DNA of 64,000 nucleotides from positions 62,001-126,000 of the forward strand of contig CAKOMG010000004.1 in NCBI GenBank assembly GCA_934096585.1, read 5' to 3'. The notes below the pieces were generated by a model that had not been told where the DNA came from, ran no database searches, and was given only the letters and a program-made list of their open reading frames with translations. The position numbers were made by a program, and so were the translations under genes. Numbering within the stretch: position 1 is the first letter of the stretch; every line of letters begins with the position of its first letter. The DNA comes from an uncultured Bacilli bacterium. GTDB lineage: Bacteria; Bacillota_I; Bacilli_A; ML615J-28; CAG-698. Shown here piece by piece: positions 14,665 to 24,225 of this stretch.

Positions 14665-17301
14665 ATGAATAAAGTAATAATTATAGATGGAAATAGTTTA
14701 ATGTTTAGGGCATATTATGCAACCGCATATACTGGTAATCTAATGCAAAATAAAAATGGATTATATACTAATGCTGTTTTTGGCTTTTGCAATATGATAA
14801 GCAAAGTAGTTGATGACAGTGTAGATAAAGTATTTGTGGCATTTGATGCAGGCAAACAAACATTTAGACATAAAGAATATGATGATTATAAAGGCGGAAG
14901 AAAACCAATGCCAGAGGAATTTAAAGTGCAAATTCCGTATATCAAAAAATTCTTAGATGTTATGAACATTATGCATTATGAAACTCTTGACTATGAAGCT
15001 GATGATTTGGTTGGGACAGTAGCTACAATCTTAAACAATCAAGATAATGATATATATGTAATAAGTGGTGATAAAGATTTACTTCAACTTGCTAAAGGTA
15101 ATATAAAAGTATGTTTGACTAAAAAAGGAATTACTGAACTTGATGAATATACAGAAGATAATTTTAAAGAAAAAATGGGAATATATTCATATCAAATCCC
15201 AGATTATAAAGGACTTGTAGGTGATAGTAGTGATAATCTACCAGGCATTAAAGGCATAGGTGAAAAAACAGCATTAAAATTGCTTGATGAATATCAAACA
15301 TTAGAAAACATCATTAGTCATGAAGAAGAACTAAAAGGAAAAGTATATGAAGCAGTACACATTAATAAAGAAACGGGGTTAAAATGCAAGTTTTTAGCTA
15401 CGATTAAAACAGATTGTGAAGTGCCTTTTTCAATGGATGAAATTAACAAAAAGAAACCTAATATTAATGCTTTAAAGGAATTTTATAAAGAATTAGATTT
15501 TTATTCATTTTTAAAGAAATTAGAAAAAGAAGAAAAAGAGGAAGAAGCTCCAAAAGATGAAAAAGAAACACTAATTAATGATTTTATTATTGCGGATGAA
15601 TCAACGGATTTTTCTAATTTAAATGAAACATATATTATAGCCGAATCGTTTAAAGAAAACTATTATGAAGATGATATTTTAGGTATATCTATTTTATCAA
15701 GCGATTTACATAATAAATATTATATAACTTCTCTAGTACTATATAAAAATCCAAGTTTAAAAACATATTTAGAAAGCGAAAATAAAAAGAAAACATTTGA
15801 TTATAAAAGATTATATGTTGTATTAAAAAAACACAATATTATATTTAATAATGTTATATTTGATGGTCTACTGGCTTCTTATCTTGTCAATCCATCGTTT
15901 GCTAGTGATGATTTTAAAAAGACAATTGAAAACTTTATTGCTACACCATTGAAATATGATGATAATGTTTATGGTTACAAGTCTAAAGCTCAAGTTCAAG
16001 CTATAGAAGTGATGGCTAAACATTCAATTAATAAATGCTTTTATTTAAAAGAAGCAGAACCTATTATTTTAGATAAAATTAAAGAATTTGATCAAGAGTA
16101 TTTATTTAATGTAGAAATAAATTTAAGTAAAGTACTTGGCGATATGGAATTAAATGGTTTAAAAGTGGATAGAGATGTTTTATCTAAAGTAGGGGAAGAT
16201 TTAACTGTTAAACAAAAAGAAATTGAAAAAGAAATATATGAGATAGCAGGCGAAGAATTTAATATCAATTCTGTAAAACAATTAGGTGATATTTTATTTA
16301 GTAAACTTTCACTTCCATCTGGAAAAAAGAATAAGACAGGATATAGCACATCATCTGATGTTCTAGAGAAATTAGCACCTAATTATAAGATAGCTAAACT
16401 AGTTTTAGATTATCGTGCTGTTACTAAAATAATTAGCACATATGTTAATGGTTTATTTGATGTTATTAATGATAAAGGTTTTGTACATCCGTTATATAAA
16501 CAAGCATTAACACAAACTGGAAGATTATCTAGTGTTAATCCTAATATTCAAAATATGCCAGTTAGAAGTGAAGTAGGGCAAGTGATTAGGAAAGCATTTA
16601 TTTCTAGATATGAAAATGGAAAAATAATGGGTTGTGATTATTCGCAAATCGAATTAAGAGTACTTGCCCATATGGCTGATGATGAACCGATGATAGCTTC
16701 ATTTAATAGTAGTGAAGATTTCCATACTAACACTGCAAGTTGGTTATATGAAGTAGAGCCAAAAGATGTAACAAAAGACATGAGAAGAACTGCAAAAGCA
16801 ATCAATTTTGGTATCGTATATGGCATGAGTGCATGGGGTCTATCAGAAAGTATTAATATAACACCTTTTGAAGCTAATATGTATATTATGAAATATTTTA
16901 CAACTCATCACAAGGTCAGAGAATTTTTAGATCAAATAATAATTGATGCTAAAAATAAAGGCTATACTAAAACACTATTTAATCGTGTTAGATATATTCC
17001 TGAACTACAAAGCACAAATAAAAACTTAGCAAGCTTTGGAGAACGTACAGCTATGAACGCACCAATTCAAGGTACAGCAGCTGATATAATAAAGATTGCA
17101 ATGGTAAATGTTCAAAAAGCATTAAAAGGAATGAAGAGTTTGTTAATAGCTCAAGTCCATGATGAATTAATATTTGATGTATATCCAGGCGAATTAGAAA
17201 CTTTAGAAAAAATAGTAAAACAAACAATGGAGTCAGTAGTTAAATTAAAAGTACCACTAATAGCTGAAGCAGAAAGTGGATCAAATTGGCTTGAAGCATA
17301 G
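14665..17301 (+). CDS. polA: DNA polymerase I
   Basis: This enzyme does repair and Okazaki-fragment processing in the cytoplasm. Residues 1-290 are the 5'-3' exonuclease (IDGNSLMFRAYYA, then VISGDKDLLQL, DSSDNLPGIKGIGEKTA). About 300-480 is a 3'-5' exonuclease-like domain that has lost its first catalytic pair (AES where DxE is expected), as in Bacillus and Thermus enzymes, so no proofreading is expected. The polymerase follows: TGRLSSVNPNIQN, motif A DYSQIELRVLAH, motif B RRTAKAINFGIVYG, motif C QVHDELIFD. An in-frame ATG at 14650 lies inside the likely promoter/start of transcription (TAAAAT nearby) and has no RBS; ATG 14665 is chosen. It opens the polA-mutM-coaE-dnaB-dnaI block known from Bacillus. 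Confidence 0.97.
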   Translation: MNKVIIIDGNSLMFRAYYATAYTGNLMQNKNGLYTNAVFGFCNMISKVVDDSVDKVFVAFDAGKQTFRHKEYDDYKGGRKPMPEEFKVQIPYIKKFLDVMNIMHYETLDYEADDLVGTVATILNNQDNDIYVISGDKDLLQLAKGNIKVCLTKKGITELDEYTEDNFKEKMGIYSYQIPDYKGLVGDSSDNLPGIKGIGEKTALKLLDEYQTLENIISHEEELKGKVYEAVHINKETGLKCKFLATIKTDCEVPFSMDEINKKKPNINALKEFYKELDFYSFLKKLEKEEKEEEAPKDEKETLINDFIIADESTDFSNLNETYIIAESFKENYYEDDILGISILSSDLHNKYYITSLVLYKNPSLKTYLESENKKKTFDYKRLYVVLKKHNIIFNNVIFDGLLASYLVNPSFASDDFKKTIENFIATPLKYDDNVYGYKSKAQVQAIEVMAKHSINKCFYLKEAEPIILDKIKEFDQEYLFNVEINLSKVLGDMELNGLKVDRDVLSKVGEDLTVKQKEIEKEIYEIAGEEFNINSVKQLGDILFSKLSLPSGKKNKTGYSTSSDVLEKLAPNYKIAKLVLDYRAVTKIISTYVNGLFDVINDKGFVHPLYKQALTQTGRLSSVNPNIQNMPVRSEVGQVIRKAFISRYENGKIMGCDYSQIELRVLAHMADDEPMIASFNSSEDFHTNTASWLYEVEPKDVTKDMRRTAKAINFGIVYGMSAWGLSESINITPFEANMYIMKYFTTHHKVREFLDQIIIDAKNKGYTKTLFNRVRYIPELQSTNKNLASFGERTAMNAPIQGTAADIIKIAMVNVQKALKGMKSLLIAQVHDELIFDVYPGELETLEKIVKQTMESVVKLKVPLIAEAESGSNWLEA

Positions 17302-17310
17302 GAGAATGAA

Positions 17311-18123
17311 ATGCCAGAATTACCAGAAGTCGAAACAGTACGTCGCATTCTAAACAAAAGTATTATTGGAAAAAAGATATTAGGTATTGATATTAGATAT
17401 GATAAAATTATTCAAAATGTTTCTGTAGAAGAATTTAAAAAAAGTTTGATTAATCAAACGTTTATTAATGTGAATCGTAAAGGCAAATATTTAATTTGTG
17501 AATTAAATGACTATTATTTACTGGTACATTTACGAATGGAAGGAAAGTTCTTTTTAATGCACGATGAAGAATTATCTAAACACGATCATATTATATTTAA
17601 GTTTGAAGATAGCAATTTAAGATATAATGATACTAGAAAATTCGGAACAATGCATTTATTTAAAAAAGATATTGATATATATAATGTTTATCCTTTAAAT
17701 AAAGTAGGGCTTGAACCATTTGATGAAAAATTTACAAAAGAATATTTGCAAGAAAAATTTAAAAATAATACAAGACCTATCAAAACAGCTTTGTTAGATC
17801 AAGAAATAGTTGCGGGACTTGGAAACATATACGTTGATGAAGTATTGTTTATGTCTTCAATCTACCCAAAAACTAGAGCTAAAGATGTCAATATTGAACA
17901 ACTAGATAAAATAGTTGAAAGTAGTAGAATAGTTTTAAATAAAGCGATAAATTTAGGTGGAACGACTATTAGAAGTTTTCAAAGTAGTCATGATATAACA
18001 GGACGATTCCAAAATGAATTACTTGTCCACACCAAAGAGATATGCCCAAATTGTAATAGTAAAATTGAGAAAATCAAAGTTGGCGGAAGAGGCACTTACT
18101 ATTGCCCGGTATGCCAAAAATAA
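17311..18123 (+). CDS. mutM: Formamidopyrimidine-DNA glycosylase MutM (Fpg)
   Basis: This base-excision repair enzyme removes 8-oxoguanine and formamidopyrimidines and cuts the abasic site. The catalytic N-terminal proline and glutamate are present (M-PELPEVETVRR). The conserved lysine lies in NRKGKYLICEL, the helix-two-turn-helix contains QEIVAGLGNIYVDE, and the C-terminal zinc finger is C-x2-C-x16-C-x2-C (CPNCNSK and YYCPVCQK). The length of 270 is normal. It starts nine bases after polA with RBS AGGAGA, so both are co-transcribed, matching Bacillus gene order. Confidence 0.97.
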   Translation: MPELPEVETVRRILNKSIIGKKILGIDIRYDKIIQNVSVEEFKKSLINQTFINVNRKGKYLICELNDYYLLVHLRMEGKFFLMHDEELSKHDHIIFKFEDSNLRYNDTRKFGTMHLFKKDIDIYNVYPLNKVGLEPFDEKFTKEYLQEKFKNNTRPIKTALLDQEIVAGLGNIYVDEVLFMSSIYPKTRAKDVNIEQLDKIVESSRIVLNKAINLGGTTIRSFQSSHDITGRFQNELLVHTKEICPNCNSKIEKIKVGGRGTYYCPVCQK

Positions 18124-18130
18124 TCTTTTC

Positions 18131-18159
18131 TTGACAAACAATAATCTTTGGTATAAAAT
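18131..18159 (+). promoter_or_regulatory. Sigma-A promoter upstream of coaE
   Basis: TTGACA (18131-18136) followed by TATAAAAT (18152-18159); with TAAAAT as the -10 the spacing is 17. This gives coaE and the genes behind it their own start in addition to read-through from polA-mutM. Confidence 0.75.
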
Positions 18160-18183
18160 TAAAAACGCTAGAAAGGTATAATA

Positions 18184-18756
18184 ATGGTAATTGGAATAAC
18201 AGGGAGTATTGCTAGTGGAAAAAGTTTAGTAACAAATTATTTAAGGAAAAAAAATTATAAAGTAATAGATTGTGATAAAATTGCTCATAAAGTACTAGAA
18301 AAAAAATGTGTTATTAAAAATATTAATGACGCATTTCCTGGTGTTTTAATAAATGACAAAATCGATAGAACTAGACTTGCTAAAATTGTATTTAATGACG
18401 ACAGTAAGAAAACAATACTTGAAAATATTACAATGCCTTATATTATAAAAGAAATTAAGGCCCAGATAGCAAATGAAAAATTGATTTTTCTTGATGCTCC
18501 CACTTTACTTGAAAACAATTTGTTATATTTAGTTGATAAATTAATTGTTATAAAAACAAGTAAAGATATTCAGTTAAATAGACTAATATTAAGAGATAAT
18601 ATTGATGTAGAATATGCAACTAAAAAAATTAATTCTCAGTGGCCCATAGAAAAAAAGATAGAATTCGCAGATTATATTATTGATAATGATAAATCTATGG
18701 AAGAAACATATAAACAAATAGAAACAATATTAAGATGTTTTAAGGAGACAAAATAA
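18184..18756 (+). CDS. coaE: Dephospho-CoA kinase
   Basis: CoaE phosphorylates the ribose 3'-OH of dephospho-CoA using ATP, the last step of coenzyme A synthesis. The P-loop GITGSIASGKS is at residues 4-14, followed by VIDCDKIAHKVL (catalytic Asp) and IFLDAPTLLEN in place of the usual PLLFE motif, then RLILRDN. The length of 190 is at the lower end of the family range. It occupies the same place as in Bacillus (between mutM and dnaB), with gapB, speD and nrdR missing here. Its stop overlaps the start of the next gene by one base, implying translational coupling. Confidence 0.95.
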   Translation: MVIGITGSIASGKSLVTNYLRKKNYKVIDCDKIAHKVLEKKCVIKNINDAFPGVLINDKIDRTRLAKIVFNDDSKKTILENITMPYIIKEIKAQIANEKLIFLDAPTLLENNLLYLVDKLIVIKTSKDIQLNRLILRDNIDVEYATKKINSQWPIEKKIEFADYIIDNDKSMEETYKQIETILRCFKETK

Positions 18757-19121
18757 TGAAAATAAAATATTATTTTAGTAAAGAATTTGCAACATCAGAC
18801 AACCATGAAATTGAAACTTTAAGAACTCATTATTATCGAGCTAGAAAAGAGCAAGCAATGGAAGTTGTATGTGATATATTAAAAAATGATAAAGCAAAAG
18901 TAAGAAGTATTGATGAAGACAGAGGAGAAATCATTTTTGATCATATGGATTATTCGGGAACTGCCACAGTTACAGCTACATCATTTTCAGAAATGGCAAT
19001 TGATTTTAATGTGTTGACATATAATGTTTTACCAACTGCAAAAGGAAAAAAAATAATAGAAAATATATATAAATTAATAGATAAAAAATTGGATTTCAAG
19101 GGATTAAGTTTATATAAATAA
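18756..19121 (+). CDS. Conserved-looking cytosolic protein in the replication operon, unknown
   Basis: This 121-residue soluble protein has no signal peptide or membrane helix. The ATG overlaps the coaE stop (TAATG), and AAGGAG lies just upstream. In Bacillus this slot holds speD and nrdR; it is neither, as it lacks the Cys zinc ribbon and ATP cone of NrdR and the pyruvoyl processing site of SpeD. The central stretch (EDRGEIIFDHMDYSGTATVT) suggests a beta-sheet, with a C-terminal helix (KIIENIYKLIDKKL). Its fold could be a small sensor or lipid-carrier-like sheet, but I do not recognise it. Tight coupling to coaE and dnaB suggests a real, conserved gene. Confidence 0.65.
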   Translation: MKIKYYFSKEFATSDNHEIETLRTHYYRARKEQAMEVVCDILKNDKAKVRSIDEDRGEIIFDHMDYSGTATVTATSFSEMAIDFNVLTYNVLPTAKGKKIIENIYKLIDKKLDFKGLSLYK

Positions 19122-19140
19122 TTTAAAAAGGAGAAAAGTA

Positions 19141-20403
19141 ATGGCTAATTTATTATATGAAAAATTTAAGATTAATCAAAATGTTCAATTAAATAATGAA
19201 GATATTAAATCATTATCATTACTTTATCTTCCATTAATGGGTATTGATAGTTTTGCAATATATTCAATATTTTCTAGTTTAGATAAAGAAACTGAATATA
19301 GTTTTAAAAATATCATCGACCTTTCAACAATCAAAACTCTAAAATCTTTAAATAATGGGTTAGATAAATTAGAAGGTTTAGGATTACTTAAAACTTATTT
19401 TAATGAAGAAAAAGGATATATTTTTGAACTTATTCCACCACTAACTGAAAAAGAATTTATACATGAAGAAGTTTTAATGTCTTTATTAGAATCAGAAATT
19501 GGCAGTATCGAAATTGAAAAAATTAAGTCAAGATATAAACCAGTAAGTAAACAATTCAAAAATATATCAAAATCATTTCAAGATGTTTATCATATTAATA
19601 CAACCAAAACACAAAATTATATATCTAATTTAGTAACACCATCTATTACTATTAAGAATGATGAATTTAATTATTCATTATTTAAACTTTTATTTGATTC
19701 CTCTTTTATTGATGAATCACTTTTAGAAGATAGTGAATTTAAAAGGTGGGTCAATAGAATTAGTTTTGTATATCGTTTAAATGAAGAAGAAATGAAAGAT
19801 GTTGTTTTTAAAACTATAATTACAGATAAAAGAAGTGATTATCCATCTCTTTCGAGAAATGCAAGAATTGCTTTTCAAAATAAATATAAAGTTGATACAC
19901 CAAAGATTGAAACTATTAAAGAAGATGACTTTTTAATAAGTGAGCAAGATGATGTAGTAATTAAACTTGCTAATGATTTAGAGAGCAAATCTCCATCGGA
20001 AATATTAGAAAGTATTTCGGGAATGAAACCTAATCCTGGTGAATTGAAGATCGCAGAAGATTTAAAAAACAATACAAATTTATCATATGGTGCTATCAAT
20101 TTTATGATTATGATGGTGAGTGCAGAAAAAGAAGGAGTGCTTCCAGGATATAATTACTTTGAAAAAATTGCAGCCACATGGTCAAGAGCTAAAGTTAAAA
20201 ATGCCTATGATGCAATAAAATATACTGAAAAGAAAAATCAAGAAAAGAAAGAATCATCAAAAATTAAAACAAATAATAAAAAGCAAGCACCTGTCCCTGA
20301 ATGGTATGCGGATTACGAAAAGAACCTACAGGAGAAAAAGGAAGATAGTAATGTTAATTTAGATGATTTAAAAGAAGCAGCAAAGAAATTATTTGAGGAT
20401 TAG
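19141..20403 (+). CDS. dnaB: Replication initiation/membrane attachment protein DnaB (Gram-positive type)
   Basis: This Bacillota-specific primosome protein works with DnaD and DnaI to load the replicative helicase at oriC. The N-terminal half is a winged-helix DnaD_N-like region. The C-terminal DnaD/DnaB2 domain lies at about 280-355 and carries the family signature YFEKIAATWSRAKVKN (Y-x3-I-x3-W). A Lys/Glu-rich tail follows. Its length of 420 is slightly below Bacillus DnaB (472). RBS AAGGAG. It is followed by dnaI with one base between stop and start, as in Bacillus. It should not be confused with the Gram-negative helicase of the same name. Confidence 0.92.
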   Translation: MANLLYEKFKINQNVQLNNEDIKSLSLLYLPLMGIDSFAIYSIFSSLDKETEYSFKNIIDLSTIKTLKSLNNGLDKLEGLGLLKTYFNEEKGYIFELIPPLTEKEFIHEEVLMSLLESEIGSIEIEKIKSRYKPVSKQFKNISKSFQDVYHINTTKTQNYISNLVTPSITIKNDEFNYSLFKLLFDSSFIDESLLEDSEFKRWVNRISFVYRLNEEEMKDVVFKTIITDKRSDYPSLSRNARIAFQNKYKVDTPKIETIKEDDFLISEQDDVVIKLANDLESKSPSEILESISGMKPNPGELKIAEDLKNNTNLSYGAINFMIMMVSAEKEGVLPGYNYFEKIAATWSRAKVKNAYDAIKYTEKKNQEKKESSKIKTNNKKQAPVPEWYADYEKNLQEKKEDSNVNLDDLKEAAKKLFED

Positions 20404-20404
20404 T

Positions 20405-21223
20405 ATGGAAGATTTTTTAACACAAATAAAAAAAGATAGAGAAGTAAAAGAATTTATTTCTAAATTATCAAAAGATGAAATTGAAATGAATATATGTTTA
20501 TTTCTTGAACAAGTAAGTGCTAACAAAATATGCAATAACTGCAAAGGAAAAAAAGAATGTTTAAGTGATGTAACTAATATGCAAAGTTATTTGATTAAAG
20601 ATACATCAGTTATATCAAGAGAGTATTATCCTTGTAGTTATAAAAATATAATTGATGAAGATTTGTTAGAAATATTATATACGCCAAATGATATAGAATT
20701 AGGTGATATTGATGTTACTACAGAAAGAAATGAAATAATAAAATCAATTCAAGAATATAAAGCATCAGATGGAGTAAAAGGAATATATTTATATGGTTCA
20801 TTTGGAACTGGTAAAACATTTCTAATGTTAAATCTTGCTAAGTATTTAGTGAAAAAAGGAAAAAAAGTAATATTTGCATATTACCCTGAATTAGTTAGAA
20901 AAGCAAAGAGTTCAATTGGTGATAATACTCTTGAAAAGTTAATAGTAAAATTAAAAAACGCAGATGTATTAATGCTTGATGATATTGGAGGCGAACTTAA
21001 TACCTCATTTATTAGAGATGAATTTTTAGGACCAATATTACAATATAGAATGATGGCAAACTTACCAGTATTTATGACATCAAATTATGGAATTAATGAT
21101 TTAAAGAAACATTTTGAAGATTCAAAAGAAGCTAATGATCCAGTTAAAGCATCACGAATAATGGAGCGAATTACTTACTTAATGAAACCTGTTGAATTAA
21201 CAGGTAAAGATTATAGAAAATAA
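20405..21223 (+). CDS. dnaI: Primosomal helicase loader DnaI
   Basis: This AAA+ ATPase loads the replicative helicase (DnaC in Bacillus). The N-terminal zinc-binding region has CNNCKGKKEC (about 48-57) and a further Cys in YYPCSY. The AAA+ part shows Walker A YGSFGTGKT, Walker B DVLMLDDIGGE, a sensor-1 Asn in MTSNYG, and a C-terminal Arg motif SRIMERITYL. A TTG at 20393 would overlap dnaB; ATG 20405 directly after the dnaB stop is preferred, with GAGG as RBS. The length of 272 is usual. It ends the operon at a terminator shared with pnuC. Confidence 0.94.
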   Translation: MEDFLTQIKKDREVKEFISKLSKDEIEMNICLFLEQVSANKICNNCKGKKECLSDVTNMQSYLIKDTSVISREYYPCSYKNIIDEDLLEILYTPNDIELGDIDVTTERNEIIKSIQEYKASDGVKGIYLYGSFGTGKTFLMLNLAKYLVKKGKKVIFAYYPELVRKAKSSIGDNTLEKLIVKLKNADVLMLDDIGGELNTSFIRDEFLGPILQYRMMANLPVFMTSNYGINDLKKHFEDSKEANDPVKASRIMERITYLMKPVELTGKDYRK

Positions 21224-21225
21224 GA

Positions 21226-21272
21226 ATAAAAAAAAGCAGTAATATATCAATTATTATTGCTTTTTTATATTA
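21226..21272. terminator. Bidirectional terminator between dnaI and pnuC
   Basis: AAAAAAAGCAGTAAT pairs with ATTATTGCTTTTTT with minor mismatch. It has A-rich and T-rich flanks on either side and lies between the convergent dnaI and pnuC genes. Confidence 0.7.
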
Positions 21273-21934
21273 TTTTCTTTAATCATTTTATTCCATGCTA
21301 ATAGCCCATTTATATTTAGAATTATGCATAAAGAATTTTGAAGTACGAATGCTAGTCCACTCATATCATTTTTTAAAGTAAGTGACCAAGTGGTAATAGC
21401 AGCTACACATAGGAATAACCAAAGAAACCATTGATGATAATATCTTTTTGCGGTTAAAAATCCACAAGTAATAGTTAATGCAGTTAGTAGGGAATTGAAA
21501 AATGGTAGAGTTGAATCAATTGCTTTCAATACAAAACCATAACATACTGTTATAGTTATTATTAAAGCAATAATTAAGCATAAAGTTTTAATATTCAAAA
21601 ATCTAATATCATTATTACTATTTACTTTTCCTTTTATATAATTAATGAAAGAAATAAAATATAGAGGAGTTAAATATATAGAATAAATGATTAACTCACC
21701 ATACATTTTTGATATAAAAGATTGAATAGCATATAGTATGCAATGAATAATATAAAACAAAAAACAAATCTTTTTTCCCGATGAATTATATATAACTGCA
21801 GTCATTCCAAATAAAGATGACATGGTTGCTATAATGCTTACTTTGAATATAATTGCAAGAGTAATAATAATTACATAACTACATAGTAAGAATAATAAAT
21901 CTTTTGTTTTTAAACTGAATACTTTTTTAAACAT
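21254..21934 (-). CDS. pnuC: PnuC-family nicotinamide riboside (or related vitamin) transporter
   Basis: This integral membrane protein of about seven helices takes up an NAD precursor by facilitated diffusion with intracellular trapping. The PnuC hallmark is near the end: LLTALTITCGFLTAKRYYHQWFLW (in part), then AAITTW and a closing NINGLLAWNKM. The aromatic W-x-x-W pattern and the Asn near the end are conserved in the family. An ATG at 21946 is in frame, but GAGG six bases before ATG 21934 marks the start used here. The exact substrate (nicotinamide riboside, thiamine in PnuT, riboflavin in RibM-like members) cannot be fixed, as no riboswitch is visible upstream. Confidence 0.8.
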   Translation of the reverse strand: MFKKVFSLKTKDLLFLLCSYVIIITLAIIFKVSIIATMSSLFGMTAVIYNSSGKKICFLFYIIHCILYAIQSFISKMYGELIIYSIYLTPLYFISFINYIKGKVNSNNDIRFLNIKTLCLIIALIITITVCYGFVLKAIDSTLPFFNSLLTALTITCGFLTAKRYYHQWFLWLFLCVAAITTWSLTLKNDMSGLAFVLQNSLCIILNINGLLAWNKMIKENNIKKQ

Positions 21935-21997
21935 TTCAAACCTCATTAAACTATAATATTATATCACACTTTTAAGATAATTTAAAGCCTTTTTCTA

Positions 21998-22026
21998 TTG
22001 ACATTCACAAAGTATTGTAATATAAT
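21998..22026 (+). promoter_or_regulatory. Consensus sigma-A promoter for the T-box-thrS transcript
   Basis: TTGACA (21998-22003), 17 bases, TATAAT (22021-22026): a perfect consensus. It lies about 45 bases ahead of the T-box structure. Confidence 0.9.
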
Positions 22027-22069
22027 ATTATTAAATTAAAACCTTATATAACACAATTTTTAAAAACGA

Positions 22070-22302
22070 TGAAAAGGATATGGTTAATAATTTAAGTTTC
22101 TTAAGCGAGGTAGGTATGGTGAAAGCTACTAGTAAACAGTTATTGATTACTCCCTTGGAGTTGGCTTCGAAAGAAGATTTCCGTATATCTTGCGTTAAAA
22201 GATAATTGAGTGCTCATGATAAATGAGAATTAAGGTGGTACCGCGAAAAAAATCGTCCTTTATAAACAAAGTAATATTTGTTATATAAAGGTTTTTTATT
22301 TA
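22070..22302 (+). promoter_or_regulatory. T-box riboswitch, threonine-specific
   Basis: The leader carries the T-box sequence AAGGTGGTACCGCG (22232-22245) and a terminator formed by CCTTTATA with ATAAAGG plus T run (about 22257-22298). Upstream, the expected specifier position reads ATT-ACT-CCC, so ACT (22149-22151) is a threonine codon matching thrS. Uncharged tRNA-Thr would stabilise the antiterminator and allow thrS transcription. Confidence 0.92.
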
Positions 22303-22314
22303 GGAGGAACAATT

Positions 22315-24225
22315 ATGGTTAAACTAACTTTAAAAGATGGAAGCATTAAAGAAGTTGAAAAAGGCACATTAGTTATTGAAGTTGCAAAAGAACTTTCACC
22401 TTCTCTTGCTAAAAAGTGTTGTGTAGCAAAATTAAATGATGTTTTAGTTGATTTAAAAACTAAAATTGAAGAAGATGCAAAATTAGAATTAGTATTATTA
22501 GATGATAGTGATGCTTTTCCAGTATTAAATCATTCTTGTGCTCATTTACTTGCACAAGCAATGAATAGATTATATCCTGGAACACAATTTGGTGTAGGCC
22601 CTGCTATTGAAGAAGGGTTCTATTATGATTTTATGGTTAAGGAACAAATCACAAATGATGATTTTGTTAAAATCGAAAATGAAATGAAAAAGATAGTTAA
22701 AGAAAACTTGCCAATAAATCATTATTATTTATCAAAAGATGAAGCAAAAGAATTATTTAAAAATGATAAATATAAATGTGAACTAATTGATGCAGTAGAT
22801 GATGATAAAGTAAAAGTTTATGAGCAAGGTGAATATAAAGATGTTTGCCGTGGACCACATGTTATATCAACAGGAGTTTTAAAGAACTTTAAGTTATTGA
22901 GCGTTGCTGGTGCGTATTGGCGTGGAGATTCAAAAAATGAAATGCTAACAAGAATTTATGGAACTTGCTTTGCGACTGAAGAAGCATTAAAAGAACATTT
23001 AAATGATTTGGAAGAACGTAAGAAAAGAGACCATCGTAAACTTGGAAAAGAATTAGGATTATTTATGATGAGTGAATATGGTCCAGGCCTTCCTTTCTGG
23101 CTTCCTAATGGATATACATTACGCCGTGTTTTAGAAGACTATTGGCTAGATTATCATCGTAAAAATGGATATAAAGTAATCGAAACACCTATAATGTTAA
23201 GTAAAGAGTTATGGGAGATTTCAGGTCACTGGGATCACTATAAAGAAGATATGTATATTACTAAAGTGGATGAACAAGAATTTGCCATTAAACCAATGAA
23301 TTGTCCAGGTGCAATATTATGTTATAAGAATGATATTCATTCATATAAAGAATTACCACTTAGATATGCGGAATTAGGCCATGTTCATAGACATGAAGCT
23401 AGTGGTGCATTAAATGGACTATTTAGAGTTAGAACATTCACTCAAGATGATGCCCATACTTTATTAACTGAAGATCAAATAGAAGATGAAATCGAAAGAA
23501 TCTTAAAAATATATGATCATATATATTCAATCTTTGGCCTTGACTATAACATAGAGTTATCAACAAGACCTGAAGATAATTATATAGGTGATATCAAAGT
23601 GTGGGATAAAGCTGAAGCTGCATTAACAAGAGCATGTTTAGCAACAGGTCATAAGTTTAAAATTAATCCTGGTGATGGAGCATTCTATGGACCTAAACTT
23701 GATTTCAAATTAAGAGATTCAATGAACAGAATTTGGCAATGTGGTACTATCCAATTAGATATGCAACTTCCTGGTAGATTTGAATGTACATATATTGCGG
23801 AAGATGGAAGTAAGAAAACACCAGTAATGATTCATAGAGCTTGCTTTGGTTCATTAGAAAGATTTATTGGTATTATTACAGAAAACTATGCAGGTGCTTT
23901 CCCAACATGGCTTGCTCCTGTTCAAGTGAAATTAATTCCTGTAAACAATGACTATCATTTAGATTTTGTGAATAAGGTAAATAAATTATTTGAAGATCAT
24001 AAAATTCGTTGTGAAATTGATGCACGTGATGAAAAATTAGGTTATAAAATTCGTGAAGCACAAACAAAGAAAATACCATATCAATTAGTAGTTGGTGATA
24101 ATGAAGTAAATAATAATCAACTAACAGTAAGAAAATATGGATCTAAAGATCAAGTAACAATGAGTGTTGCTGAATTTATCGATATGATTTCTAAAGAAAT
24201 AAAAACATTAGGATTAGATAAGTAA
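22315..24225 (+). CDS. thrS: Threonine-tRNA ligase
   Basis: ThrRS charges tRNA-Thr and edits mischarged serine. The order of domains is TGS (1-60), the editing domain with HSCAHLLAQAM (about residues 75-85) and a distal Cys-rich VCRGPHV, the class II catalytic core with motif 2 YAELGHVHRHEASGALNGLFRVR (in part), zinc ligands CPG and HR, motif 3 HRACFGSLERF, and the C-terminal anticodon-binding domain (about 535-636). The length of 636 is full. RBS AGGAGG. It is controlled by the T-box just upstream. The stop codon overlaps the start of the next gene (TAATG), suggesting coupling. Confidence 0.98.
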   Translation: MVKLTLKDGSIKEVEKGTLVIEVAKELSPSLAKKCCVAKLNDVLVDLKTKIEEDAKLELVLLDDSDAFPVLNHSCAHLLAQAMNRLYPGTQFGVGPAIEEGFYYDFMVKEQITNDDFVKIENEMKKIVKENLPINHYYLSKDEAKELFKNDKYKCELIDAVDDDKVKVYEQGEYKDVCRGPHVISTGVLKNFKLLSVAGAYWRGDSKNEMLTRIYGTCFATEEALKEHLNDLEERKKRDHRKLGKELGLFMMSEYGPGLPFWLPNGYTLRRVLEDYWLDYHRKNGYKVIETPIMLSKELWEISGHWDHYKEDMYITKVDEQEFAIKPMNCPGAILCYKNDIHSYKELPLRYAELGHVHRHEASGALNGLFRVRTFTQDDAHTLLTEDQIEDEIERILKIYDHIYSIFGLDYNIELSTRPEDNYIGDIKVWDKAEAALTRACLATGHKFKINPGDGAFYGPKLDFKLRDSMNRIWQCGTIQLDMQLPGRFECTYIAEDGSKKTPVMIHRACFGSLERFIGIITENYAGAFPTWLAPVQVKLIPVNNDYHLDFVNKVNKLFEDHKIRCEIDARDEKLGYKIREAQTKKIPYQLVVGDNEVNNNQLTVRKYGSKDQVTMSVAEFIDMISKEIKTLGLDK

